DNA of 64,000 nucleotides from Bog-756 sp963727955 (GTDB lineage Bacteria > Actinomycetota > Acidimicrobiia > Acidimicrobiales > RAAP-2), in assembly GCA_963727955.1 (NCBI GenBank), contig CAVSII010000008.1, positions 1 through 64,000 on the forward strand. The letters are read 5' to 3'. The notes beneath the pieces are model-generated. The model made no database searches. It saw nothing but the letters and a program-made list of their open reading frames with translations, and had not been told where the DNA came from. Below, piece after piece: positions 8,792-15,469 of this stretch. The position numbers were made by a program, and so were the translations under genes. Positions within the stretch are counted from its first letter, which is position 1. Each line of letters starts with the position of its first letter.

Positions 8792-8865
8792 CGGGCTGCC
8801 GGGATTTGAACCCGGGACCTCTTGACCCCCAGTCAAGCGCGCTAACCAAGCTGCGCCACAGCCCG
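8792..8865 (-). tRNA. tRNA-Pro (anticodon GGG)
   Basis: The minus strand folds as a complete cloverleaf of 74 bases. The acceptor arms CGGGCTG and CAGCCCG pair, the D arm contains AGCTTGGTTA, the anticodon stem CTTGA/TCAAG encloses the loop CTGGGGG (anticodon GGG, proline), and the T arm reads CCGGG-TTCAAAT-CCCGG. CCA is not encoded. The 5' half and the region upstream of it are duplicated at 13543-13695, which makes this gene the likely integration site of the neighbouring island. Confidence 0.95.
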
Positions 8866-8975
8866 TCTCCTGGTCAGAGCCCCTTTCTACTGAGCGGGAT
8901 CACTGGCCTTCGGGGTCATTTGCTAACGCCTTGCTAACAAGGGGTTTTCAAGTGACCCGGCGAGAGCCTACTCAA
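8824..8975 (-). repeat. Left copy of ~150-bp imperfect direct repeat (tRNA-Pro 5' half and flank)
   Basis: From the anticodon loop of the tRNA through its 5' end and about 110 bases of upstream flank, this segment recurs in the same orientation at 13543-13695. Forty-eight bases (8840-8887) are identical and the rest is clearly alignable, including a TTTGCTAAC/TTGCTAAC double motif and AAGGGGTTTTC. It is interpreted as one attachment-site end of an integrated element. Confidence 0.75.
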
Positions 8976-9076
8976 GGCTCGGGTAGTCCTTTGACGGGGG
9001 TCGCCGCCGCCCGGGGTCCTTGCCGCTGCCTTTGACAGCGTGTCAGCGGCAGGCCTCGTGCCAGGCTGACCCAGGT

Positions 9077-9300
9077 TCAGCCGATGGGCCACTCCTTGTC
9101 GTCGACCCACGGAGGACAACCCATAATCGTGACCGGCTTCCCGTCGCTCCCCACCCAGCCAGCGAGCATCCGGTGGCCATCGACCAGGAATCGTCGACGT
9201 CCGCTTGTTCGCAAATCACGCCGTGAACCTCCGGCTTGTCGTCCGGATGGAACCGTAGGGCGCACCCGTCGCCGGTCTGGATGAGTACCTCGACCGTCAC
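9077..9300 (-). pseudogene. Small protein gene broken by a frameshift
   Basis: A GTG at 9300 overlaps the stop of the upstream broken gene (GTGA). It starts VTVEVLIQTGDGCALRFHPD and continues EVHGVICEQADVDDS, then needs a one-base shift near 9185 to continue as FLVDGHRMLAGWVGSDGKPV and end WVDDKEWPIG. Both halves have coding character, so the gene was intact recently or the sequence has an error. The family is unknown. It forms a pair with 9297-9477. Confidence 0.5.
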
Positions 9301-9477
9301 GTCCCGGCGGTTGCCTCGGCATGCTCGTCGCAGGCGTCGACTTCGCAGCGCTTGCCCTTCCCGTCGACGAAAGTGCCGTGGCGGGTCGCCGGCCCTGGGC
9401 AGTGTTTGGCGTGGCCGACGCCGTTGTGGGCGAACCGGAAGCAATTGGCCCGGGTGGACGCTGAAGGCTTTCGGCAT
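9297..9477 (-). pseudogene. Frameshifted paralogue of the small Cys/His protein at 7868
   Basis: From an ATG at 9477 the frame reads MPKAFSVHPGQ, matching EAFSVQPGQ of the 7868 gene. One extra T in the CAATTGC stretch (about 9443-9446, CAATGC in the paralogue) then throws the frame. In the next frame NCFRFAHNGVGHAKHCPGPA and HGTFVDGKGKRCEVDACDEH match the paralogue almost residue for residue. The duplication flanks the tRNA-Pro gene. This copy lies inside the island and the intact copy outside it. Confidence 0.65.
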
Positions 9478-9787
9478 ACTGGGGCGCGGGGCAAGACTAC
9501 GGCGCCCTTAGAGAACCCCGCTCCCTCGAGAGCACCGTGCCTCGGGGGAGGCTGGGCAGGGCGGCGCTCGTCGAGGGTGCGAGGGGCATCCCCCCGTACG
9601 ACTCAACGAATGGGCAGCCAGAATCGTTACCCGTGGCGCTGTCTCTGATAGCGCCAGGCCCGGGAGCCCGCCCACTCCCTTCGGCCTAGCAGCCCGAAAG
9701 ATAGCGAGGTGATGTTGGAAGAACCTTGGGAGCCAGAGATCGAAGGCGCCGGGGCTCCCCGAAAGTGTCGGCGGGGCGACACTGGAA

Positions 9788-9908
9788 GTGTTGGCGAAAC
9801 GACAGACGGAGGCCGCCTTCAGGGCGCACACTGGAGAGGTAGTCGAGTCCCCGTTCTGGCGGAAACCGGAGACGGCCCCCAGATGCGGACTGGGGGTCGT
9901 TTCGCGTA
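9788..9908 (+). repeat. Dispersed repeat R1, copy A (diverged)
   Basis: Shares with copies at 13874 and 58992 the order ACGACAGAC or CCGACAGAC, then GGGCGCACA, then TCTGGCGGA, then a hairpin CCCCCAG-loop-CTGGGGGTCGTTTCGCG. It is the most diverged copy and lacks the AATTATTCC palindrome at its left end. It is not linked to an obvious gene end. Confidence 0.5.
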
Positions 9909-10128
9909 AGTGGTGCCGGGACCCGGAGCGATCAGTTTGGCGGAAACCGAAATCTCGACAGGCCCCGGCACGCCCGAACAGACTAAGCGGGAAGATTCGC
10001 TATGTCGACTGGGGCCGGGCCGACGGGGTTTGACTCCGAATTAGCCGCACCTCATGATGGCTCGGTCGAAGGTGTGTGGGTGGGGCCCCCGCTGTCGAAC
10101 GTCGGAGTATGCGTGCCCGCTGACGTCG

Positions 10129-10248
10129 GCAAACCCCGGCCCGAAGGGCAAGAACCGGGGTCTCTCGACGGGGGTTTGCGGACATGTCCCCTTCCGCCAT
10201 CCTGTGCCTGTGGCAGCCGTGCCGCCATTGTCAGAATTGTGGATTCTG
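10129..10248 (+). repeat. Dispersed repeat R2, copy 2, with alternative stem-loops
   Basis: Contains an outer stem GCAAACCCC (10129-10137) with GGGGTTTGC (10171-10179). An inner stem ACCCCGG (10133-10139) with CCGGGGT (10155-10161) uses the same 5' bases, so the two are mutually exclusive. It ends with the CAGAAT-N5-ATTCTG palindrome, as copy 1 does. No gene follows in a position that would be controlled by it before the IS element. Confidence 0.55.
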
Positions 10249-10501
10249 ATCACTGCGGCTGAATAGTGGCGTAGGTCTCTGGCGAACAACTCGCTCCTCG
10301 ATCGCTCCGCACCTGTAGCAAGCCTTGCTACGGACGCGGCACGGTCCGACCGAGCTCTGGTCTCCAAACGGAAAGATGGTATGCCGACGACCATCGATGA
10401 AGACCTAATCGGCATCGAAGATGGCTCAACCCAATTCACCCCCTGACCCAACAAAAATCGTACCTCTTCTTCTGACCTCTTTGACGCGAACAACCCCCGG
10501 A

Positions 10502-10509
10502 CGAAACCG
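10502..10509. repeat. Left target-site duplication of the IS256 element
   Basis: CGAAACCG immediately precedes the left inverted repeat and recurs at 11983-11990 directly after the right one. Eight bases is the length expected for IS256-family insertion. Confidence 0.85.
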
Positions 10510-11982
10510 GAGCTTGTCCCGAACATTGTTGAAGTGAAGCGGTGGTCCCCCGCCTGAGACCTGCCAACTGGTAGGGATCGGGCATCGACCAAAACACCCT
10601 GAAAGGAAGGGGACCACCGTGAAGAAGAAAGTAGCTGTTGTGACCGTCGCCGAGGCGGAGGAGGCGGCCCGAGTGGCTGACCTGCCCGTGGAGGCGACCG
10701 TGGCCCTGGCCGAGGTGGCCGGGGCGATCAAGGACGGGCTGATGGCGTTCGCCTCGGCCACCGGGCTGGTCGTCATGCATCAGATGATGGAGGCCGAGCT
10801 CGAGAGTCGGATCGGACTCAAGCACGCTCGGATCCCGGCCGCTGAGCGCATGGGGAACTGGCACGGGTCGACCTCTGGCCCGGTGGTTCTCGGCGGCCGG
10901 ACGGTGACGACCAAGCGTCCCCGGGGCCGGACCACCGATGGAGGGGAGATCGACCTCGACACCTGGAAGGTGTTCAGCTCGGCCGACCTGCTCAACTCGC
11001 TCGTGGTCGAGCGCATGCTGGCCGGAGTGGCCACCCGGAGACACGGCGACGTGGCCGAGCCGGTCGGCACCGACATCGAGACCCGGGCCCGCTCGACCTC
11101 CAAGTCGGCCGTCTCCCGGCGCTTCATTGCCGCCACCAAGAAGGCCATGGAGGACCTGATGGCCCGGAGCCTGGCCCACCTCGACGTGGCCGTCCTCATG
11201 ATCGACGGGCTGGACGTAGCCGGCCAGTGCTGCGTGGTGGCCCTGGTCATCACCGCCGACGGCACCAAGGTGCCCGTCGGGCTGTGGCTCGGCGACACTG
11301 AGAACAAGGTGGTGGTCACCGACCTTCTGGCCGATCTGGTGGCTCGGGGCCTCTCCACCGAGAACGGCGTGCTCTGCGTGCTCGACGGCGGCAAGGCACT
11401 GGCTGCCGGGGTGAGGCGGGTCTTCGGCGATGCGGCCCAGGTCCAGAGATGCACGATCCACAAGAGGCGGAATTTGGACTCCTACCTGCCCAAGGAGATG
11501 GCCAGCATCGTCGACCGGCGACTGGCGCTCATCTTCGCCCAGCCCGACTGGCGCAAGGGTCTCGACGCCGCCAAGCGTCTCGCCAAAGAGCTCGAAGCAG
11601 ACCATCCCGACGCCGCAGCCTCGCTGCGAGAAGGGCTCGAGGACATGTTCACCGTCCGACGGCTCGGAGTCGGCGGCACCCTCGCCAAGACGCTCACCAC
11701 AACCAACTGCATCGAGTCGATGATCTCGATCACCCGGCGCACCACCGGCCGGGTGACCCGCTGGAAGGACGGCTCGATGAAGAAACGATGGATCGCCGCA
11801 GGCATGCTCGAGGCCGAGCGGTCGTTCCGTCGAGTGCGCGGTCACAACGACATGAAGAAGCTAGTCGTAGCGCTTCGCCGCGAAGTCAGCACCGACGTTG
11901 TCACACCCACCCAGTACGATCAGGCAGCAGCCTGAACAACCAGTGGCCACCGCTTAACTTCAACAGCGAACGGGACACCCTC
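10510..11982 (+). mobile_element. Intact IS256-family insertion sequence, 1473 bp
   Basis: The ends are imperfect inverted repeats of about 36 bases: GAGCTTGTCCCG and then TGTTGAAGTGAAGCGGTGG on the left, against GAGGGTGTCCCG and TGTTGAAGTTAAGCGGTGG on the right. An 8-bp duplication CGAAACCG flanks it. The single gene is a full-length transposase. Removing the element and one duplication rejoins CCCCCGG-ACGAAA-CCGGGGG, so it inserted into the loop and 3' arm of a stem-loop. The intact ends and duplication point to a recent insertion. Confidence 0.9.
10619..11935 (+). CDS. IS256-family (mutator-type) transposase
   Basis: 438 residues from a GTG at 10619 with AAAGGAAGGGG just upstream. It is a DDE transposase that moves the element by a circular intermediate. 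The catalytic residues are visible as D196 (LMIDGLD), D256 (CVLDGGKA) and E366 (TNCIESMIS), with the family's CxxH pair in CTIHKRRN (C278, H281). The C-terminal RRTTGRVTRWKDGSMKKRW block is typical. The length and absence of stops or shifts suggest it is active. Long open frames on its opposite strand are shadows. It lies inside the tRNA-Pro island. Confidence 0.95.
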   Translation: MKKKVAVVTVAEAEEAARVADLPVEATVALAEVAGAIKDGLMAFASATGLVVMHQMMEAELESRIGLKHARIPAAERMGNWHGSTSGPVVLGGRTVTTKRPRGRTTDGGEIDLDTWKVFSSADLLNSLVVERMLAGVATRRHGDVAEPVGTDIETRARSTSKSAVSRRFIAATKKAMEDLMARSLAHLDVAVLMIDGLDVAGQCCVVALVITADGTKVPVGLWLGDTENKVVVTDLLADLVARGLSTENGVLCVLDGGKALAAGVRRVFGDAAQVQRCTIHKRRNLDSYLPKEMASIVDRRLALIFAQPDWRKGLDAAKRLAKELEADHPDAAASLREGLEDMFTVRRLGVGGTLAKTLTTTNCIESMISITRRTTGRVTRWKDGSMKKRWIAAGMLEAERSFRRVRGHNDMKKLVVALRREVSTDVVTPTQYDQAAA

Positions 11983-11990
11983 CGAAACCG
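11983..11990. repeat. Right target-site duplication of the IS256 element
   Basis: CGAAACCG directly follows the right inverted repeat and matches the left copy at 10502-10509. The following GGGGGCCATCGC is the 3' arm of the interrupted stem-loop. Confidence 0.85.
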
Positions 11991-12024
11991 GGGGGCCATC
12001 GCTAACGGTCAGAAGGATTGAGGA

Positions 12025-12198
12025 TCAGGCCGAAAGTCTGAGGTGCTGCTTCCAGCACCGCTCCCCATCCTTCCGCAGCTTGTCGAGTAGGTAGTCGAGA
12101 GTGTTGGCGAGATGATTAGCGCCGACCGGGTCCCGCTAGTTGTGCTGGGCGAACACATCCACCATTTCGACGTCGTTCGGAATGCAGCAGTCCGCCAT
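12025..12198 (-). pseudogene. Small gene with an in-frame amber stop
   Basis: From the ATG at 12198 the frame reads MADCCIPNDVEMVDVFAQHN, then TAG, then RDPVGANHLANTLDYLLDKL and on to a TGA at 12025. The part after the TAG has clear helical coding character and the frame is kept, so this is a recent nonsense mutation. Readthrough is a less likely alternative. The intact product would be 57 residues. It lies just right of the IS element, with no recognised family. Confidence 0.45.
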
Positions 12199-12307
12199 GT
12201 GAGGTCACCAAGTGGTCATAACCGTTAGCGGGAGCTGTTTCCGAGTTGCTCTCAAATCTCGCCATTTCCGACCACTGGCGGACCGGCGAGAACCGACGCA
12301 GGTCCAA

Positions 12308-13216
12308 TCAACCAAGATTATTGACGCAGGTGTTCTCGTCGTTGTTGCTGTTGGTCCCGTCTGGGCAGGTGGTGTCTGACCAGGTCACTCCGGTCAGCGT
12401 GGCGCCCGAGAGGTTGGCGCCTGTGAGGTTGGCGAAGGAGAGGTCAGCATTGGATAAGTTGGCGGCAGCAAGGTCGGTGCCGGCAAGTTGGCCGCCATAG
12501 AGATCAGCGTCCGTGAGATTGGCCATGGGCCCCACGAGATAGCGGATTGTGCTCCCGGCCAGCCCCACCAGGGCCCAGTCCGGTGGCAGCGAGGCTGGAG
12601 TTCCGATGATTTTTCCCCCGGAGATGATCCCGGTGAGGGTGGCACCGGCGAGAACCGTGTTGTCCAAGTCGGTGCGTTTGAGGGTGGCGTCCGTGAGGTT
12701 GGCGCCCGAGAGGTCGGTGTCGGCGAGATTGGCTTGTAAGAGATCACCGCCAGTGAGATTGGCTCCGGCAAGGTTGGCGCCAGCGAGATTGGCTTGGGGA
12801 CCGACGAGATAGCCGTCGACGACGACCCAATCCGACGGGAGTGAGGCTGGCGTTCCCGTTATGCCGCCGGACACGACGTTGGTGAGAGTGGCGTCAGAAA
12901 GGTCGGCGCCAGTGAGAGTGGCGTTGGTCAACGTAGCCTTCTTGAAGTTGGCGCCGGTGAGGTTGGCGCCAGTGAGATTGGCGTTGGTCAACGTAGCCTT
13001 CTTGAAGTTGGCGTCCGTCAGGTTGGCGGCGGTGAAGTTGACACCGGTGAGATTACAGCGCGAGTAGTCCGCGTTGGCTTGAGGTGGCGCGCCGCAACGG
13101 GCTGGTACTCGGGCCGCCGCCGAGCCCGTCGGTGCCAACGTGACCGCCGCAAATACTGGCGCTGCTCCGAGAAGTAGACAGATCCCCACCCATCCAGGCT
13201 TGCGGAATAACGGCAT
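12308..13216 (-). CDS. Secreted pentapeptide-repeat protein
   Basis: 302 residues from an ATG at 13216 after AGGAGG. A signal peptide (FRKPGWVGICLLLGAAPVFA) is followed by long runs of A(N/D)LxxAxL-type pentapeptides such as ANLTGANLTGANF, which fold as a right-handed quadrilateral beta-helix. The runs are broken twice by the same insert (GTPASLPSDW, then YLVGPQANLAGANL and YLVGPMANLTDADL), so the protein is built of three duplicated modules. The C-terminus carries a two-Cys cap (CPDGTNSNNDENTC). It is exported, and the ligand is unknown. It is the only intact cargo gene of the island besides the transposase. Confidence 0.9.
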   Translation of the reverse strand: MPLFRKPGWVGICLLLGAAPVFAAVTLAPTGSAAARVPARCGAPPQANADYSRCNLTGVNFTAANLTDANFKKATLTNANLTGANLTGANFKKATLTNATLTGADLSDATLTNVVSGGITGTPASLPSDWVVVDGYLVGPQANLAGANLAGANLTGGDLLQANLADTDLSGANLTDATLKRTDLDNTVLAGATLTGIISGGKIIGTPASLPPDWALVGLAGSTIRYLVGPMANLTDADLYGGQLAGTDLAAANLSNADLSFANLTGANLSGATLTGVTWSDTTCPDGTNSNNDENTCVNNLG

Positions 13217-13268
13217 AACGGCCTCCTACTCCGAATAGGTCCAGGACCCTCTTTATAGCCCACTGGCT

Positions 13269-13385
13269 GGCACGGTGATGCTGGTCGATGCCGGCGTCCC
13301 GCTCGGAACGATCAGCGACCTACTCGGCCACGTGGATCTGACAGTCGCTCGTGAAAAATTACAGGCACACCACATCGTCCAAAGT
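13269..13385 (+). pseudogene. Tyrosine recombinase (integrase) C-terminal remnant
   Basis: The frame reads GTVMLVDAGVPLGTISDLLG, then HVDLTVAREKLQAHHIV. This matches the end of the catalytic domain of phage-type integrases, where the motif LLGH is followed by the nucleophile Tyr. Here the Tyr region has decayed and the conserved upstream HxLR box is gone. The short frame continues to 13616 without meaning. Its place beside the right attachment repeat is typical for an island integrase. Confidence 0.6.
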
Positions 13386-13873
13386 GAGGGGCACGTTGCT
13401 AGCGAGCGCTCAGTTAGCACGAGTAGCTTCCGAAGTAGCAACGCATACTCGAACACGGGTGACGATAGAGACACCTATGACACGGAATGGGCTCTGACCA
13501 GGTCGAATATGAACACCGATGACAGGGATGCTCAATCGGCGACGGACCCCCAGCCAAGGGCGCTAACCAAGCTGCGCCACAGCCCGTCTCCTGGTCAGAG
13601 CCCCTTTCCTACATAGCGGGATTGTGGCCGTCGGGGTCCATTTGCTGACACCTTGCTGACAAGGGGTTTCCAATCGACCCGGCCAGAGCTGCTCGAGTCG
13701 GGCCCCCAGCCCTTCCGTCGCCTCTGAGAGGAACCCTCGAGGGTGAACCGGGTAGCCACGCCTCGCCCGCCAGCGACTTGAGGAGGCCAAACCCGGAGCG
13801 GAGCGGCGGACTCTCACTCGACGGGCTGGCTACCTCGTGAAGACATTCTACGGGAGGCACCGGTAATTCGCTA
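13386..13873. other. Non-coding stretch with the right attachment repeat
   Basis: Apart from the tRNA-derived repeat at 13543-13695 there is no convincing gene or RNA here. The tRNA fragment lacks its 3' half and cannot be functional. Confidence 0.5.
13543..13695 (-). repeat. Right copy of the tRNA-Pro direct repeat (partial tRNA)
   Basis: Repeats the anticodon-loop to 5' end part of tRNA-Pro and the adjoining upstream flank. Bases 13561-13608 are identical to 8840-8887. In the anticodon stem two changes (CAGCCAAGGGC for CAGTCAAGCGC) spoil pairing, so the copy is under no tRNA constraint. It marks the other end of the island. Confidence 0.75.
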
Positions 13874-14042
13874 CAGGAATTATTCCTGGCTCAGTCGTGA
13901 CCGTGACTCGGGAAATGACAGGGCGCCGACAGACATGGCTCGCCTCGGGGCGCACAATGGGGCGTAGCCGGTTTCACCGAGATCTGGCGGAACCAGCGAA
14001 CGAACCCCAGAGCGGCGGTGGCGGCTGGGGGTTCGTTCGCGT
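13874..14042 (+). repeat. Dispersed repeat R1, copy B
   Basis: Starts with the perfect palindrome CAGGAAT-T-ATTCCTG (13874-13888), continues through CCGACAGACATGGCT and GGGCGCACAATG, then GATCTGGCGGA and ends in the strong hairpin at 13996-14040. Copy C at 58992-59157 has the same parts at the same spacing. In both cases the hairpin sits about 100 bases past the stop of a minus-strand gene for an exported protein. Confidence 0.65.
13996..14040 (-). terminator. Stem-loop downstream of the SGNH esterase gene
   Basis: GCGAACGAACCCCAG pairs with CTGGGGGTTCGTTCGC (one extra G) around a 14-base loop. It lies about 100 bases past the stop of the minus-strand esterase gene. A short T-rich run lies on its right side, which is the plus-strand exit. 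It may act on both strands. Confidence 0.55.
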
Positions 14043-14141
14043 CCTTTCCTCAGACCTGGGCACGAGCTGATCCGAGTTGGCCGGAGACCTCAGCACGGGA
14101 GGGACGGATGCGGTTGCCGCCCGCCTGCCGGATCGTGAGCG

Positions 14142-15089
14142 TCAGGGTTGCTTGTAGTCCTTCAGCGCCAGCCCGGCGATGAAGTCGTATCCCTTGGTGT
14201 TGGCGTGAATGTTGCCGTCCGAGCAGTAGTAGGTCAGCGTGCAGATTTCCCACACCGCTGCAGGGATCTTGCCGTAGGGGTCGAGGTTGGTCGTCTTCGT
14301 GAGGGGCGTGTCGTCCCCCTTCTTGGCCTTCTTGTAGGGAGCCTGGGTCACGTTGACGAAGCTCCCCTCGGGCACCGAGGTGTAGGCGGTGTCCAGTGTG
14401 GGGTTGATCAAGTCATCGAAGGCGGTGACCGAATCGTTGGCCAGCGTCACGTCGGTATCGCCGGCCGGGTAGACGTAGTCACCCAGGATGACGTCGGGAT
14501 AGGTCAGGCCGATGATCTTGGCCGAGGTGTCGTTGTTGGCGGTGAGGGCGGAGTCGAGAGTGGTGACCAGCGAAGTGACGTTGGTCTGGATGGTCGACTG
14601 CACTCCCATCACGCAGCTGATCGGATCGGCACTGGAGGCACAGGCGGTCACGTCGTTCCCGCCGATGGAGACGGTGATCAGGCCCACCTGTCCCGGATTG
14701 GCATCGATGAAGTCCACTGCCGCCTGCTCCTGGGTTTCGGTCGGATAGGCGACAGCATCGGTGAGGGCGGTCGGCCCGTAGGGAGAGGTGCAGCCGATGA
14801 CGGTGAGAATGGAGGTGGTGGTGGCCCCCCCGCACCCGAAGTTCTCGAGGACCGTCTTAGTCTTTTTGGCCAGGTAAGCGGTATAGCCGGCCGTCGCCCC
14901 CAGACCGGGCTGGTACCCAACGGAGTAGGAATCTCCCAGTGACAGGTAATAGGTAGGTGGCGGCTTGGACTTGGTGGCGCCGACCGTCTGGGCCTGGCTG
15001 ACGGCGGGCACGGCCACCAGCCCCAAAGCCACAAGGGCCACGGCAACCACGGCACTTCTCCCCCACGACGTGCTGATCTTCCGATTCAC
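14142..15089 (-). CDS. Secreted SGNH/GDSL-family esterase
   Basis: About 315 residues. The GTG at 15089 is chosen because GGGGGGAG lies seven bases before it; the longer start at 15116 has no such site. A signal peptide (VVAVALVALGLVAVPAVSQA) leads into the SGNH hydrolase fold: block I LSLGDSYSVGY with the nucleophile Ser, block III SIGGNDVTAC, and block V YCSDGNIHANTKGYDF with the Asp and His of the triad. It should hydrolyse an ester (lipid or acyl-sugar) outside the membrane. Several Cys pairs fit an exported enzyme. It stands alone, followed by the R1 hairpin. Confidence 0.9.
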   Translation of the reverse strand: MNRKISTSWGRSAVVAVALVALGLVAVPAVSQAQTVGATKSKPPPTYYLSLGDSYSVGYQPGLGATAGYTAYLAKKTKTVLENFGCGGATTTSILTVIGCTSPYGPTALTDAVAYPTETQEQAAVDFIDANPGQVGLITVSIGGNDVTACASSADPISCVMGVQSTIQTNVTSLVTTLDSALTANNDTSAKIIGLTYPDVILGDYVYPAGDTDVTLANDSVTAFDDLINPTLDTAYTSVPEGSFVNVTQAPYKKAKKGDDTPLTKTTNLDPYGKIPAAVWEICTLTYYCSDGNIHANTKGYDFIAGLALKDYKQP

Positions 15090-15197
15090 GATGACTCCCC
15101 CCAGGTCAACCTTCACCCGTTGTTCACCAACCGGACACCTACTCCTATCACGGTTTCGGGCGCAGCCGTCCTCGTCCCGCCCGGAACGTCGCCCTAC

Positions 15198-15395
15198 TCA
15201 CACGTGGTGAACGACCCAGGTCACGCCCTGAAAAGCCCGGTAACCCAGATAGATGACGCTGGCCACCAGCATGAACTTGAAGTACCAGGGGGACTTTCGG
15301 TGTTCGAGCGGCTGACCGCCGCAATCGGGGCAGAGGCCATCGGATGTGAGCTCGTCGGTTTCCACCCGACGGTCGCACGACTCACACCAGGGCAA
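15198..15395 (-). CDS. Small membrane protein with a zinc-ribbon head
   Basis: 65 residues, probably from a TTG at 15395 preceded by GGGAGG. The N-terminus has two CxxC pairs (CESC and CPDC) as in a zinc ribbon. A single membrane segment follows (FKFMLVASVIYLGYRAFQGV). Such head-plus-anchor proteins are common in actinobacteria next to der, but their role is not known to me. It lies 75 bases past der on the same strand and is likely in the der operon. Confidence 0.65.
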   Translation of the reverse strand: MPWCESCDRRVETDELTSDGLCPDCGGQPLEHRKSPWYFKFMLVASVIYLGYRAFQGVTWVVHHV

Positions 15396-15469
15396 CGATC
15401 AACCCTCCCGGTCAGGCCCTGTGCCGATTCGGCGATCCGTCCGCCACCCCCTGCTCCATCCTGCCATCG

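Larger units (their letters stand above)
9478..10509. other. Long non-coding stretch with two repeat copies and a target hairpin
   Basis: No frame in this kilobase is convincing. It holds an R1-type hairpin repeat (9788-9908), an R2 repeat (10129-10248) and, at its right end, the left half of a stem-loop interrupted by the IS256 element. Its composition is that of an island backbone with decayed sequence. Confidence 0.5.
8824..13695. mobile_element. Decayed integrative island at tRNA-Pro
   Basis: The segment is bounded by imperfect direct repeats containing the 5' half of tRNA-Pro. Next to the right repeat is a remnant of a tyrosine recombinase (13269-13385). The cargo is typical of an old island: frameshifted small genes, an IS256-type element, a small gene with an internal stop, a secreted pentapeptide-repeat protein and dispersed hairpins. 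The crossover point appears to lie in or near the anticodon loop. No working integrase, excisionase or replication gene remains, so the element is presumably immobile. Confidence 0.6.

Noticed and set aside
9788..9908. Small protein encoded in the R1-like stretch
   Set aside because: The same region is conserved as DNA with a hairpin in other copies, in which the frame is not kept.
10436..11845. Long open frame antisense to the transposase
   Set aside because: It is a shadow of the high-GC transposase gene; it has no family motif and a His/Gly/Pro-rich composition typical of antisense frames.
13543..13582. Second tRNA-Pro gene
   Set aside because: Only the 5' half is present and the anticodon stem does not pair; it is an attachment-site remnant.
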